Shown in pieces: positions 33,175-41,479 of a stretch of 64,000 nucleotides of DNA (position 1 is the first letter of the stretch; each line of letters opens with the position of its first letter). The position numbers were made by a program, and so were the translations under genes. The notes under the pieces are model-generated. The model had not been told where the DNA came from, made no database searches, and was given only the letters and a program-made list of their open reading frames with translations. Source of the DNA: Avichristensenella sp031550535 (lineage in GTDB: Bacteria > Bacillota > Clostridia > Christensenellales > Aristaeellaceae); contig JAVBOM010000008.1 in NCBI GenBank assembly GCA_031550535.1, positions 1 to 64,000 of the forward strand. Reading direction: 5' to 3'.

Positions 33175-35733
33175 TCAGCTATGCAGAGCCTCTCCGGGCA
33201 TCAGCGTAATTTCACCGGCAAAAATGGCTTTGCTCCCGGCCGTTTCGTGCGGAACGGCTGCGCCGTCCTTCCTGACGGTCCAACCGATAGGCAGCGTGGG
33301 CAGCGCAAGGCTGCGCAGCGAAAGCTTTCCGCCCAGCACTTTCATCGTGAACGCGCCGCCGCCGATCTCAACCGTGCCCCACGCGCCGCCAAACGCCCAC
33401 AGGCTTTTGTGCGGCTTTTCCGGGTGCAGCGGGGAGAAGGATACGGCCCCTTCGGTCAAATCCACCGAAAGCCCCTGATACGCGGGCACCAGCGCCCACG
33501 CGGCCATCGAGCGCGCGTAGTTCCCGCCGCATTCGATCTCGTTCCAGGGGTTCCGGCGTTCGCCGTCGTATCTGCTCCGCACAGCGCGCACCACGCTTAG
33601 CCCCTCTTCTTCCAGTCCGCGCAAAATCATGTGGCAGGCCGCGGCGTACTCAAACCCGTGCATTGTCTCTTCCGCGTACGGCACGGAAATTTTCGGGCGG
33701 TACGCGCCTTCCGGGTAGGAGCAGATCAGCAGGCCGGCTTCATCTTCCAGGCCGTACAGGCGGCACGGGTTGAACACATCGCCAAGGCGCGCCTTGAAAT
33801 TGTGCTTATACAGCGCCTTCAGCGCGGTTTGAACGCGCGCGGGGTTCAGCAGATCGCCCAGGCCGCACAGGTCTGAGTGCCACTGGCCCAGCAGCTGGTC
33901 TACGGAGCAGCCGCCCGCGATCTGGTACTTGATTTCGCCGCCCTCTTCGTTCCAGTAGCTTGATTCCGCGCCAAACCGCGAAACCACCGCCTTGTCGCAA
34001 AGATCCACCGTTTGCTGGTAGTATTCGCCGTTAAACAGCGTCTCTTCCACCGCGCGCATGCCCTTTTCCTTGATGGCGCGACATTCGGCGGCAAAATCAG
34101 GCTCGCCCATGGCATCTGCCATCCGCGCGGAGGCTTCCAGCGCGGCCAGGTACATGCCGGTCAGCCAGCTGTTGGGGCCGAAAAGCTCCATATCCAGCGT
34201 GTGGTGCTGGCGGCCGGTCAGCACGCCTGACTTGTCCGGGTCCCACAGGTCGGGGTTGTCCTTACTCCATGTGTACGAAAGCGCCTTCTTTACCGACGGC
34301 CAGAGGCCCCGCAGCCACCCAGTGTCGCCGGACAGCTTCCATTCGCGGTATGTCTTGATCAGGGTGCCCAGCTGCCCGTCCGCGCAGGGGCGGAACCAAC
34401 TGGGCGGCGCGCCAAGCGGCAGCCGCAGGCGAAAGGGCATCCCGCCATCGGGTTTGAGGCTATAGGTGAATTCGAGCGTGCGCATGGAGCGCTCCAGGCC
34501 GGGAAACAGCATCGGCAGCGCATACTGGTAGTTCCAAACATGCTGGCACGACCCCTCGCAGGAACCGTCCCGCGCGTGCGAACCTTCCCACGCCCAGAAG
34601 CTGCCGTCCGCCAGCCTGAGGCAGGTGGGGCTTTTCAGCACGGCCAGGGTGGATACCGCCGCGTCGATAACCTCTTCCGGCAGCGTTGCGGTATACATCG
34701 CATCCACAAACGCATCCGCCGCGCCGCGCAGCCTGTTCCAGTTCGTCAGGCCGTACCGCGCCACCTGCTGCGCGCCGGTAAACTCAGTCGCATACCAGTT
34801 GCACCATACGCTGCCCTTCTGCGGCGCCTCGCCCCAATAGTGCTCGTAATAGGGGTAGTACCAGGAAAGCGCAAAGCGCACCGTGGCCGTTTCGCCCGGC
34901 GCGGCGCTGATGTGTGCGCACAGCACGCCGTGCTCCTTCGCGCGGCCGCCCGCGTCGCTGCCGGCTTCCCGGTGCTCAAGGCTCCTTTGCGGCAGGCGGC
35001 CCGGGCGCGCGAAATCCTGCCAGAACACGTTCAGGCTGTCAAACCAGTTGCCGCGAAACCAGTGCTGCTGGCTGCTGATATCCTTTGCATCCGTCGCGAC
35101 GCATACCTCGCCGAAATCGGCGGTGTATTCCTGCTCGGGGCCGCGTCCGCGCCCGTTCGTCAGCAGCAGCACGCCGGGTTCCGGCAGCAGGTTGACGGGG
35201 GCCTTCAGGTCCGGGTTGGCAACGGTGAACGCGATGGAATAATCGATGGGGGCATCCGTATCGTTTTCAATGGCGACCTCAAACATCGCCAGGGGAAGGG
35301 ATGAGTCAAAGTCGTTGCCCGGCTCAAAGGGGCTCAGCGCCGTCAGCCGCACCTTTCCGGGAAAATCGCCGGCGAAACCGTATTCCGCCACCGGGAAGCG
35401 GCCTGTCAGTTGCACATCCGAAAAATGCGGCACGCCGGCCATCGTTTCCCGCGCGGGGCCGTATGTGTACCCGCCGAACGGGTGAATGCCCTTGCCCATG
35501 TACGGGGATGGCAGCGGGCCGTTCAGCACGCGCGCAGAAAGCAGCTTTCCGCCCTGTTCGGCCTTTACGGCCAGGTGCGAAAAGCCGTTGTAGCTTTCCT
35601 TATTTTGCCTGTTCATGATTTCCCAGTCGACCAGGCGCGCGCCACCGTCTATGCTGACCGAGCCCGCGCCGATCCCGCCCAGCGGAAAGCGCGCCTCGCG
35701 CAGCGTTTTGCCTTCGTAGTGGAAATGCCGCAT
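33175..35733 (-). CDS. GH116 glycoside hydrolase (beta-glucosidase/xylosidase family)
   Basis: An 852-residue enzyme of the GBA2-like family GH116. N-terminal beta-sandwich (about 1-340; FPLGGIGAGSVSIDG, SYNGFSHLAVK) and C-terminal (alpha/alpha)6 barrel (about 345-780; GSCQHVWNYQYALPMLFP, LLGQWHSDLCGLGDLL). By family pattern Glu393 in CEGSCQHVWNY is the candidate nucleophile and Asp514 in HHTLDMELFGP the candidate acid; I infer these by eye. No signal peptide, so it acts on imported beta-glucosides or beta-xylosides. The ATG at 35733 has GGAGG upstream; the frame open to 36003 is rejected. The hybrid kinase gene follows at once. Confidence 0.9.
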   Translation of the reverse strand: MRHFHYEGKTLREARFPLGGIGAGSVSIDGGARLVDWEIMNRQNKESYNGFSHLAVKAEQGGKLLSARVLNGPLPSPYMGKGIHPFGGYTYGPARETMAGVPHFSDVQLTGRFPVAEYGFAGDFPGKVRLTALSPFEPGNDFDSSLPLAMFEVAIENDTDAPIDYSIAFTVANPDLKAPVNLLPEPGVLLLTNGRGRGPEQEYTADFGEVCVATDAKDISSQQHWFRGNWFDSLNVFWQDFARPGRLPQRSLEHREAGSDAGGRAKEHGVLCAHISAAPGETATVRFALSWYYPYYEHYWGEAPQKGSVWCNWYATEFTGAQQVARYGLTNWNRLRGAADAFVDAMYTATLPEEVIDAAVSTLAVLKSPTCLRLADGSFWAWEGSHARDGSCEGSCQHVWNYQYALPMLFPGLERSMRTLEFTYSLKPDGGMPFRLRLPLGAPPSWFRPCADGQLGTLIKTYREWKLSGDTGWLRGLWPSVKKALSYTWSKDNPDLWDPDKSGVLTGRQHHTLDMELFGPNSWLTGMYLAALEASARMADAMGEPDFAAECRAIKEKGMRAVEETLFNGEYYQQTVDLCDKAVVSRFGAESSYWNEEGGEIKYQIAGGCSVDQLLGQWHSDLCGLGDLLNPARVQTALKALYKHNFKARLGDVFNPCRLYGLEDEAGLLICSYPEGAYRPKISVPYAEETMHGFEYAAACHMILRGLEEEGLSVVRAVRSRYDGERRNPWNEIECGGNYARSMAAWALVPAYQGLSVDLTEGAVSFSPLHPEKPHKSLWAFGGAWGTVEIGGGAFTMKVLGGKLSLRSLALPTLPIGWTVRKDGAAVPHETAGSKAIFAGEITLMPGEALHS

Positions 35734-35818
35734 GCTGTTCCTCCTATGGGGGAAAGTATATCTGTATTGTACCCATCTTTTTGCGGCCTGTAAAGAGGGA
35801 AGCGGCGCGCGTCCGTTT

Positions 35819-36319
35819 CTACAGCGCGGCCCTGTATATTTTTTCCATCGCTTGGGCTTTCTTTCGCAAAAGGGTTTTTTCCACGCAGATCTGCCCGTAC
35901 GCCTTTTCGTACAGCGCGGCAACATCCAGCCATGCGCATCCATCGAATACCCGCCACGCCAAAACCTGTTTCTCCATTTCGGACAGGCATTTGACCCACC
36001 CATCCACCAGGGCGATGTCGCGCAGCAGCTTGTACAGCTCCAGCTGCATGTTTTCCAGGTTTTGCGCCAGCGTGCGCGCTTCCGGGGTGGGCTGGGTATC
36101 GGCCAGGTACGCAGCTGTGCTGCCGGTCACATCGGTGATTTTCTTGCCGCCGGGCACTTCGGCGGGGGGCTTTGTTGTAGATACCGCAAGCTCCGCCCGC
36201 CGGTGTGCCTCCCGGTCGCATAGGTATTCCGTGTGTTTGATTTCTTCGCGCAGATGGGCCGCCCGTCCAACATTATGCCGATATGCGAATAAGCGAGCAT
36301 CTACCTGTTCTCGCGTCAT
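35819..36319 (-). CDS. Phage-type regulator-like protein (DUF1492/ArpU-like, tentative)
   Basis: A 166-residue protein with a mostly helical, coiled-coil-prone sequence and a C-terminal segment (EMEKQVLAWRVFDGCAWLDVAALYEKAYG) that resembles the sigma-region-4-like helix-turn-helix of small phage late-gene regulators. Start ATG 36319 has GGAGG upstream. No other phage gene is near, so it is either a domesticated remnant or a different small DNA-binding protein. I do not recognise it firmly. Confidence 0.5.
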   Translation of the reverse strand: MTREQVDARLFAYRHNVGRAAHLREEIKHTEYLCDREAHRRAELAVSTTKPPAEVPGGKKITDVTGSTAAYLADTQPTPEARTLAQNLENMQLELYKLLRDIALVDGWVKCLSEMEKQVLAWRVFDGCAWLDVAALYEKAYGQICVEKTLLRKKAQAMEKIYRAAL

Positions 36320-36396
36320 TTGTATTCCTCCATGAACATTTGTTCTCATTTGCTGCATTATAGCACTTTACAAGGAGGAAAGCAATCCCGCGGGGC

Positions 36397-36431
36397 AAAA
36401 GAAAACCGCCCGCGATGCGAATCACGGGCGG
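36397..36431 (-). terminator. Terminator of the superoxide reductase gene
   Basis: On the minus strand CCGCCCGTGAT pairs with ATCGCGGGCGG (plus 36406-36431, one G-T pair) and is followed by TTTTCTTTT. Confidence 0.85.
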
Positions 36432-36449
36432 CAGCACAAACCGGGTATG

Positions 36450-36899
36450 TTATTCCGTGCAGCCCTCGCTGAACTCGGCGGAGCATACGGATTCACCAAA
36501 GATAGGCTCGGCGGCGGGCACCTCGGCGGCCCACAGGCCGTGCAGGTTGCAGTAGGCGTACACGGTGATATTGCCGTCGCCCACCCGGAACGCGGCCTCC
36601 GGCGCGCCGGTTTCGGCAAGCTTCATCCGCTGGGTAAGCGGGCCTTCCGCCGCGACGACCCAGGCAATGTGGTGTTCGCCCGTCATCGGGTGCGGCGCCG
36701 CGCCGATCTTGACGGTCAGGCAATTCCCATCGCGCGTGGCAACGGGCACATGCTTTTCCTTGGAAGCATCCACGGTGTTGGGGGTAAGGGGGGACATCGG
36801 CTTTCCGCAGCAGACGAGGGGCGCGCCGGCGTCTTCAACCACGCCGACGATATTACCGCACGTTTCACATTTCAAAAAGGTTCTTGGATTCTTTAGCAT
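36450..36899 (-). CDS. dfx: Desulfoferrodoxin (2Fe superoxide reductase)
   Basis: A 149-residue superoxide reductase that reduces superoxide to peroxide without making oxygen, typical of strict anaerobes. The N-terminal rubredoxin-like centre is Cys11, Cys14, Cys30 and Cys31; the catalytic iron centre is His50 (with EKH at 48-50), His70, His76, Cys117 and His120 (AYCNLHGLW). The family usually ends just after this motif, but here about 26 more residues follow, including Cys139 and Cys147. Start ATG 36899 has AAGGAGG upstream. Single-gene unit, divergent from the phosphohexomutase gene. Confidence 0.94.
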   Translation of the reverse strand: MLKNPRTFLKCETCGNIVGVVEDAGAPLVCCGKPMSPLTPNTVDASKEKHVPVATRDGNCLTVKIGAAPHPMTGEHHIAWVVAAEGPLTQRMKLAETGAPEAAFRVGDGNITVYAYCNLHGLWAAEVPAAEPIFGESVCSAEFSEGCTE

Positions 36900-36962
36900 C
36901 GGACGGCCTCCTTTTCATCCATTGGTGATTTGTTTGCTTTTATCTACCCGGCCATGCGCCCT

Positions 36963-36991
36963 TTGAAACATCCGCGCGCGCATGGTATACT
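36963..36991 (+). promoter_or_regulatory. Promoter of the phosphohexomutase gene
   Basis: TTGAAA (36963-36968) and TATACT (36986-36991) are 17 bp apart; TGG directly before the -10 also gives an extended -10 element. The start codon is 33 bp downstream. Confidence 0.75.
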
Positions 36992-37023
36992 GTTTTTATG
37001 AGCGAACAAAGGGGGGTCACCGC

Positions 37024-38550
37024 ATGGCAATCGCATTCGGCACGGGCGGCCTGCGCGGTATCATGGGCGAGGGTCCGAATCAAATGAACGCGCGCACCGT
37101 GGCGCGGGCATCGCGCGGGGTGGCGCGGGCGCTGCTTCAGGCGGATGAAGGCTTTGCGCGGCGCGGCGGCGTGGTCATCGCGCACGATACCAGGCACCTG
37201 TCGCGCCAGTTTGCGCGCGCCGCCGCCGATGTGTTTGCCGAGGCGGGCCTGCCCGTGTACCTGTTTCCCGAGCCGACGCCCACGCCGGTGCTGTCTTTCG
37301 CGGTAAGGCAGCTTGGCTGCGCGGGCGGCGTGGTGGTCACGGCCAGCCACAACCCCAAGGAATACAACGGCTACAAGGTGTACAACCGCGACGGCTGCCA
37401 GCTGGTGCCGCATGAGGCCGAGGCCGTCGCCGCGCAGATGGAAGGCGCGCCGGATGACCCCGCGCCCGCCCCGCCGCAGGGCGCTGCCCGCCCCGTGCCG
37501 GATTCCATCCGCAAGCAGTTCTTTGATGCGGTGCTGTTGCAGTCCCGCTTGCGCGACCCCATCGCGAAGCAGTCGCTGTCGCTGGTGTACACGCCGCTGC
37601 ACGGCGCGGGCGCGGGCTATGTACCGCATGTGCTGTGGCGCGCGGGGTTTGAGCCGTCCGTCGTGTCCGCGCAGTGGGATGCCGACGGGGACTTTCCCAC
37701 CGTCAAAAGCCCCAACCCGGAGGATCGTGCGGCGCTGCTGCCGGCCATCGCGCAGGCGAAAGCGGAAGGCGCCGCGCTGGTGCTGGGCACCGACCCGGAC
37801 TGCGACCGCGTGGGCGCGGCGGTGCGCCACCGGGGGGAATACGTTCTGATCACCGGCAACCAGATGGGCGCGCTGTTGATGGATTTCATCATCAAAATGA
37901 CAAAACCGCTGCCCAAAAACGGCGCGGCTATCAAAACCATCGTCACCAGCGACCTGGGCGCGCGCGTGGCCCGCGCGGCGGGCCTAACCGTAATGGAAAC
38001 GCTGACGGGGTTCAAGTACATCGGCGAAAAGATCGGCGAGTTTGAAAAAACCGGCGCGCACACCTTCGTGTTCGGCTATGAGGAAAGCTACGGGTACCTG
38101 TGCGGCACGCATGCCAGGGATAAAGATGCCGTGGTGTCGTCGCTGCTGATCGCGGAGATGGCCGCCTGGCACCAGTCGGAGGGCCGCACGCTGGTGGACG
38201 CGCTGGATACGCTGTTTGCCCGCCACGGCGCGGTCGCGGACGCGCTTGATTCCGCCGAAATGGCGGACATGGCGCGCACCGACGCAATCCTCAGCAAGCT
38301 GCGCGCGCTCGGCGGCGCGGCAATCGCACCTGACGCCGTGCTGCTGGATTACTTCGCCGGGCTTGACGGCCTGCCCCCATCCGATGTGCTGAAATACGCG
38401 CTGCCGGATGGGTCGTTCGTGGCGGTTCGCCCGTCGGGCACAGAGCCGAAAATGAAGGTGTACTACTCCGCCGCCGGGGAGACGCAGGCTGCCGCGCGGG
38501 AAAAGCTGGCCGCGCTGCAAACCGCGTTTAAAATTGCGATGGGGGAATGA
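37024..38550 (+). CDS. Phosphoglucomutase/phosphomannomutase (PgcA-like)
   Basis: A 508-residue alpha-D-phosphohexomutase: FGTGGLRGIMGEG at the N-terminus, VVTASHNPKEYNGYK with phosphoserine site Ser108, metal loop GTDPDCDRVG, sugar loop GYEESYGYL and phosphate loop RPSGTEPKMKVY. It interconverts glucose 1- and 6-phosphate (or the mannose pair) and would feed galactose or glucose 1-phosphate products of phosphorolysis into glycolysis. Firmicute PgcA proteins usually have 40-60 more N-terminal residues before FGTGG; here the start at 37024, with AAAGGGGGG and the promoter just upstream, gives a short form. The radical SAM gene follows by 3 bp. Confidence 0.9.
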   Translation: MAIAFGTGGLRGIMGEGPNQMNARTVARASRGVARALLQADEGFARRGGVVIAHDTRHLSRQFARAAADVFAEAGLPVYLFPEPTPTPVLSFAVRQLGCAGGVVVTASHNPKEYNGYKVYNRDGCQLVPHEAEAVAAQMEGAPDDPAPAPPQGAARPVPDSIRKQFFDAVLLQSRLRDPIAKQSLSLVYTPLHGAGAGYVPHVLWRAGFEPSVVSAQWDADGDFPTVKSPNPEDRAALLPAIAQAKAEGAALVLGTDPDCDRVGAAVRHRGEYVLITGNQMGALLMDFIIKMTKPLPKNGAAIKTIVTSDLGARVARAAGLTVMETLTGFKYIGEKIGEFEKTGAHTFVFGYEESYGYLCGTHARDKDAVVSSLLIAEMAAWHQSEGRTLVDALDTLFARHGAVADALDSAEMADMARTDAILSKLRALGGAAIAPDAVLLDYFAGLDGLPPSDVLKYALPDGSFVAVRPSGTEPKMKVYYSAAGETQAAAREKLAALQTAFKIAMGE

Positions 38551-38553
38551 ACC

Positions 38554-39660
38554 ATGCCGCCGATGTCGCTGATGATCAAGCCCGTATCCGGCCTGTGCAA
38601 CCTGCGCTGCCGCTATTGCTTTTATGAAGATGTGGCGAAGAACCGCGCGCAAAAGTCGCTGGGCGTGATGGATCTTAACACGCTGGAGGTGCTGATCCGC
38701 CGCGCGTTCGCCTATGCCGATCAGCAGATTTCCTTCGCGTTCCAGGGCGGGGAGCCGACGCTTGCCGGGATAGACTTCTACCGCGCCGCGGTGCGGCTGC
38801 AAAGGAAATACAACGGCCGGGGGCTTACCGTGCACAACGCGATACAGACCAACGGCTTCGCTTTGACGGACGAGCTGTGCGCGTTCTTCGCGGCGGAAAA
38901 GTTTCTGATCGGCGTATCGCTGGATGGCGACCGGGAAACCCACAACGGCATGCGCATGGATGCCGCAGGCCACGGCACATACGATGCCGTGGTGGCGGGC
39001 ATTGACAAGCTGAAGCAACACGGCGCGGATGTCAACATCCTGACGGTGGTGACGGAACAGGTGGCGCGGCGCGGCGCGGAGGTGTTCGACGCGCTGGCGC
39101 ACTATGGGTATCTGCAGTTCATCCCCTGCATCGATGGCTTTGGCGAGCCGCCCGGCCCGCACTCCCTGACCGCCGAAAGTTACGGCCAGTTCATGATCGA
39201 TACGTTTGACCGGTACGCCCGCGCCCTCCGCCGGGGGCAGCCGGTCAGCGTGCGCAACCTTGACAACCTGCTGCAGATGGTGCGCGGCGTTCCGCCCGAG
39301 CACTGCGGCATGCGCGGCACCTGCGGCCGCTACTTCCTGCTGGAGGCGGACGGCTCATGCTATCCGTGCGATTTCTATGTGATTGATGACTGGCGCATGG
39401 GGTCGGTGAAGGAAAAATCGTTCCAGTCGCTGGCCAAATCGGAGGTGGCGGAGCGGTTTGTGCGCATGTCGCACCCGGTTGCGGAGGGCTGTTCCGGCTG
39501 CCCGTACTTCAGGCTGTGCCGTGGCGGGTGCCGCCGCGACCGCGAGCCTTTCATGGGGGATGGGCCGAGCCAAAACCGGCTGTGCGCCGGGTACAAGCTG
39601 TTCTTTTCCGCAAGATGGGATGATATCCACAGGCTGGCAGAGGAGGTGTTCAAGCAATGA
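38554..39660 (+). CDS. Anaerobic sulfatase-maturating enzyme-type radical SAM protein
   Basis: A 368-residue radical SAM/SPASM protein of the anSME type, which converts a Cys or Ser of sulfatases to formylglycine. The radical SAM cluster is Cys15, Cys19 and Cys22 (CNLRCRYCF), FAFQGGEPTLAG is the GGEP motif, QFIPCIDG carries the likely catalytic Asp, and the C-terminal SPASM Cys appear in CGMRGTCGRYF, CYPCDF, CSGCPYFRLCRGGC and CAGY. No sulfatase gene is in the window. The stop overlaps the start of the kdgF-like gene, so all three genes from 37024 form one transcription unit. Confidence 0.92.
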   Translation: MPPMSLMIKPVSGLCNLRCRYCFYEDVAKNRAQKSLGVMDLNTLEVLIRRAFAYADQQISFAFQGGEPTLAGIDFYRAAVRLQRKYNGRGLTVHNAIQTNGFALTDELCAFFAAEKFLIGVSLDGDRETHNGMRMDAAGHGTYDAVVAGIDKLKQHGADVNILTVVTEQVARRGAEVFDALAHYGYLQFIPCIDGFGEPPGPHSLTAESYGQFMIDTFDRYARALRRGQPVSVRNLDNLLQMVRGVPPEHCGMRGTCGRYFLLEADGSCYPCDFYVIDDWRMGSVKEKSFQSLAKSEVAERFVRMSHPVAEGCSGCPYFRLCRGGCRRDREPFMGDGPSQNRLCAGYKLFFSARWDDIHRLAEEVFKQ

Positions 39661-39986
39661 ACGGGAAGTTCGTATTTTCGGCGGATGTGGTTGCGGCGCC
39701 TGCGGGCGAGGGCGTAACCCGCAAGGTGCTGGCGCATTCGGAAAAGATGATGATCGTGGAGGTCACATTCGAAGCGGGCGCGGTCGGCGCGGAGCACACC
39801 CACCCGCATGAGCAGGTGACGTACATAGCATCCGGCAAGTTCCGCTTCACCAACGATGGCGAGGCGCGCGAGGTATCCGCGGGTGATACCATCCGCTTTG
39901 CGCCCGGCGCGCCGCACGGCACGGTGTGCCTTTCTCACGGCAGCGTGGTGGATGTTTTTGCCCCCGCCAGGATGGACTTTCTGTGA
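39657..39986 (+). CDS. kdgF: KdgF-like cupin (unsaturated uronate linearisation)
   Basis: A 109-residue single-domain cupin very like KdgF: EGVTRKVLAHSEKMMIVEV, GAVGAEHTHPHEQVTYI, SAGDTIRFAPGAPHG and the typical ending FAPARMDFL. Metal ligands are His47, His49, Gln53 and His87. KdgF converts the 4,5-unsaturated monouronates released by GH88, GH105 and lyases into the linear ketouronate. This links the gene to the GH88 and GH105 enzymes of the window. The ATG overlaps the stop of the radical SAM gene. Confidence 0.88.
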   Translation: MNGKFVFSADVVAAPAGEGVTRKVLAHSEKMMIVEVTFEAGAVGAEHTHPHEQVTYIASGKFRFTNDGEAREVSAGDTIRFAPGAPHGTVCLSHGSVVDVFAPARMDFL

Positions 39987-40001
39987 ACCTTTTGCTATAC
40001 T
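39973..40001 (+). promoter_or_regulatory. Promoter of the secreted alpha/beta hydrolase gene
   Basis: TGGACT (39973-39978) and TATACT (39996-40001) are 17 bp apart, with TGC before the -10 giving an extended element. The -35 lies inside the end of the cupin gene. Confidence 0.6.
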
Positions 40002-40037
40002 GGCAGCGACCATAGGCAAAAATTTCAGGAGGCACAC

Positions 40038-40880
40038 ATGAAGAAGGCATTGTCGCTCGTTCTGGTTCTGCTGATGCTGATCCCCGCCGCGCTGTCCCTG
40101 GCGGAAGAAACCGTCGACCTGATCCCCGGCGAAAGCTGGGAGATCCCCGCCACGATTTGCCTGCCCGAGGGTGACGGCCCGTTCCCGTTCGTTGTGATGT
40201 ACCATGGCACCGGCTCCAGCCGCGATGAGGCCGGCGACGGCTACAAGATGCTGGCCCCGATGCTGGCCGAAGCCGGCATTGCCAGCGTGCGCTTTGACTT
40301 CGTCGGCAACGGCGACAGCAAAGAGGATTATGTCAATTACACCCTGACCAGCGGCATGGAAGACGGCAACACCGTCATCGCTTACATGCAGGCGATGTCT
40401 CAGATTGACCCGGAGCGCGTGGGCGTGCTGGGCTGGAGCCAGGGTGGCACCGTAGCGATGCTGGCCGCATCGCGCAACCCCGCCATCAAAAGCCTGGTCA
40501 CCTGGGCCGGCGCGGTGGATATGAGCTTCTTCATCGATAGCCAGTATGAGGATGCCAAGGCGAACGGCTTCACCGTGATGGACCTGGGCTGGCGCTCGCC
40601 GCTGAACCTGTCTGTCAACTGGTTTGAAGAAGTGCATAGCATCAAGATTGCCGAAGAGCTGGCGGCATTTAAGGGCGCGACGTTGGCGCTGGCCGGCAGC
40701 CTGGATGACGTTGTGCCGCTGACCGACCTGGACCTGATCATGGAATCCGTGGGCGGCGAAGTGCGCGAAAAGGCGCTGATCGAAGGCGCGGACCACACAT
40801 TCAACGTGTTCACCGGCGATCTGACGCTGTACAATGAGCTGGCGGAGAAGACGGTGCAGTGGTTTAAGGATACGCTGTAA
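40038..40880 (+). CDS. Secreted alpha/beta hydrolase (feruloyl-esterase-like)
   Basis: A 280-residue exported hydrolase: signal peptide at 1-22 (SLVLVLLMLIPAALSLAEE), oxyanion region YHGTGSSRDE, nucleophile elbow GWSQGG, acid in AGSLDDVVP and His in EGADHTFNVF. It resembles rumen-type cinnamoyl/feruloyl esterases of the S9-like fold, so it may free hydroxycinnamates or acetyl groups from plant cell walls; the substrate is inferred. The ATG at 40038 follows AGGAGG. It has its own promoter and terminator. Confidence 0.85.
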   Translation: MKKALSLVLVLLMLIPAALSLAEETVDLIPGESWEIPATICLPEGDGPFPFVVMYHGTGSSRDEAGDGYKMLAPMLAEAGIASVRFDFVGNGDSKEDYVNYTLTSGMEDGNTVIAYMQAMSQIDPERVGVLGWSQGGTVAMLAASRNPAIKSLVTWAGAVDMSFFIDSQYEDAKANGFTVMDLGWRSPLNLSVNWFEEVHSIKIAEELAAFKGATLALAGSLDDVVPLTDLDLIMESVGGEVREKALIEGADHTFNVFTGDLTLYNELAEKTVQWFKDTL

Positions 40881-40895
40881 AAAGCAAGACGATAA

Positions 40896-40929
40896 AAAAG
40901 GGGCTGCTGGATTCACAGCGGCCCCTTTT
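40896..40929 (+). terminator. Terminator after the alpha/beta hydrolase gene
   Basis: AAAAGGGGCTGCTG (40896-40909) pairs with CAGCGGCCCCTTTT (40916-40929) with one G-T pair; A and T tracts on both sides make it bidirectional for the convergent gene. Confidence 0.88.
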
Positions 40930-40944
40930 GCTTGGATGATTTGC

Positions 40945-41412
40945 CTATTGATCAAACAAGCGCACCAGCGCGGTCAAAGCGGACAAATCCACGCTTTCCC
41001 CAAACGTAAACAGCATGCAGAATTTCTCCTCGCCACTTTCCTTGATGCACTCGACAATTTGATCGGCGGGCGCATTCCCATCGCACAGGTCATCAAGAAA
41101 ATGGACCGCGCCGTACAGTTCGAACTGCATGCCCGCGACCTGCCGGTAATCAAATTGAAGCGCCTTTTCCCTTGGCAATGCGGCCTCAAACCAAATGTTT
41201 TCGATATCGATGCCTATGTCGCCGATGCCATCAACCGAAATGACGGGAATCGGGTAGTGCTCGGTTACGAACACGCCGCCCCGCTTTACGGAATGGTTGT
41301 TGTAAAAGCCGTGCGTATGCCGGAAACCTTCCGCCGTCAGCATCTGCCGGAGGGCGGCGGATGTTTGGCAAAGCCTTTGGTATACGCTGTTCATCAGGTC
41401 AAACGCTGTCAT
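40945..41412 (-). CDS. Hypothetical protein
   Basis: A 155-residue soluble protein (MTAFDLMNSVYQRLCQ at the start, then VFVTEHYPIPVISVDGIGDIGIDIEN). No family is recognised. Sequence is mixed alpha/beta with no signal peptide, no Cys cluster and no membrane segment. The frame is open to 41478; starts at 41412 and 41430 (MKGWCGM) are both possible and neither has a well-placed ribosome site. It follows another unknown gene on the same strand. Confidence 0.65.
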   Translation of the reverse strand: MTAFDLMNSVYQRLCQTSAALRQMLTAEGFRHTHGFYNNHSVKRGGVFVTEHYPIPVISVDGIGDIGIDIENIWFEAALPREKALQFDYRQVAGMQFELYGAVHFLDDLCDGNAPADQIVECIKESGEEKFCMLFTFGESVDLSALTALVRLFDQ

Positions 41413-41479
41413 GCCGCACCAGCCTTTCATGCCCTTGGTCAGCATAGAAAAGGAGCCGCTGCGGCAGCTCCCACACATT

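Noticed and set aside
35819..36319. Evidence for a prophage
   Set aside because: Only this one small gene resembles a phage regulator; there are no integrase, terminase or structural genes and no attachment-site repeats nearby.
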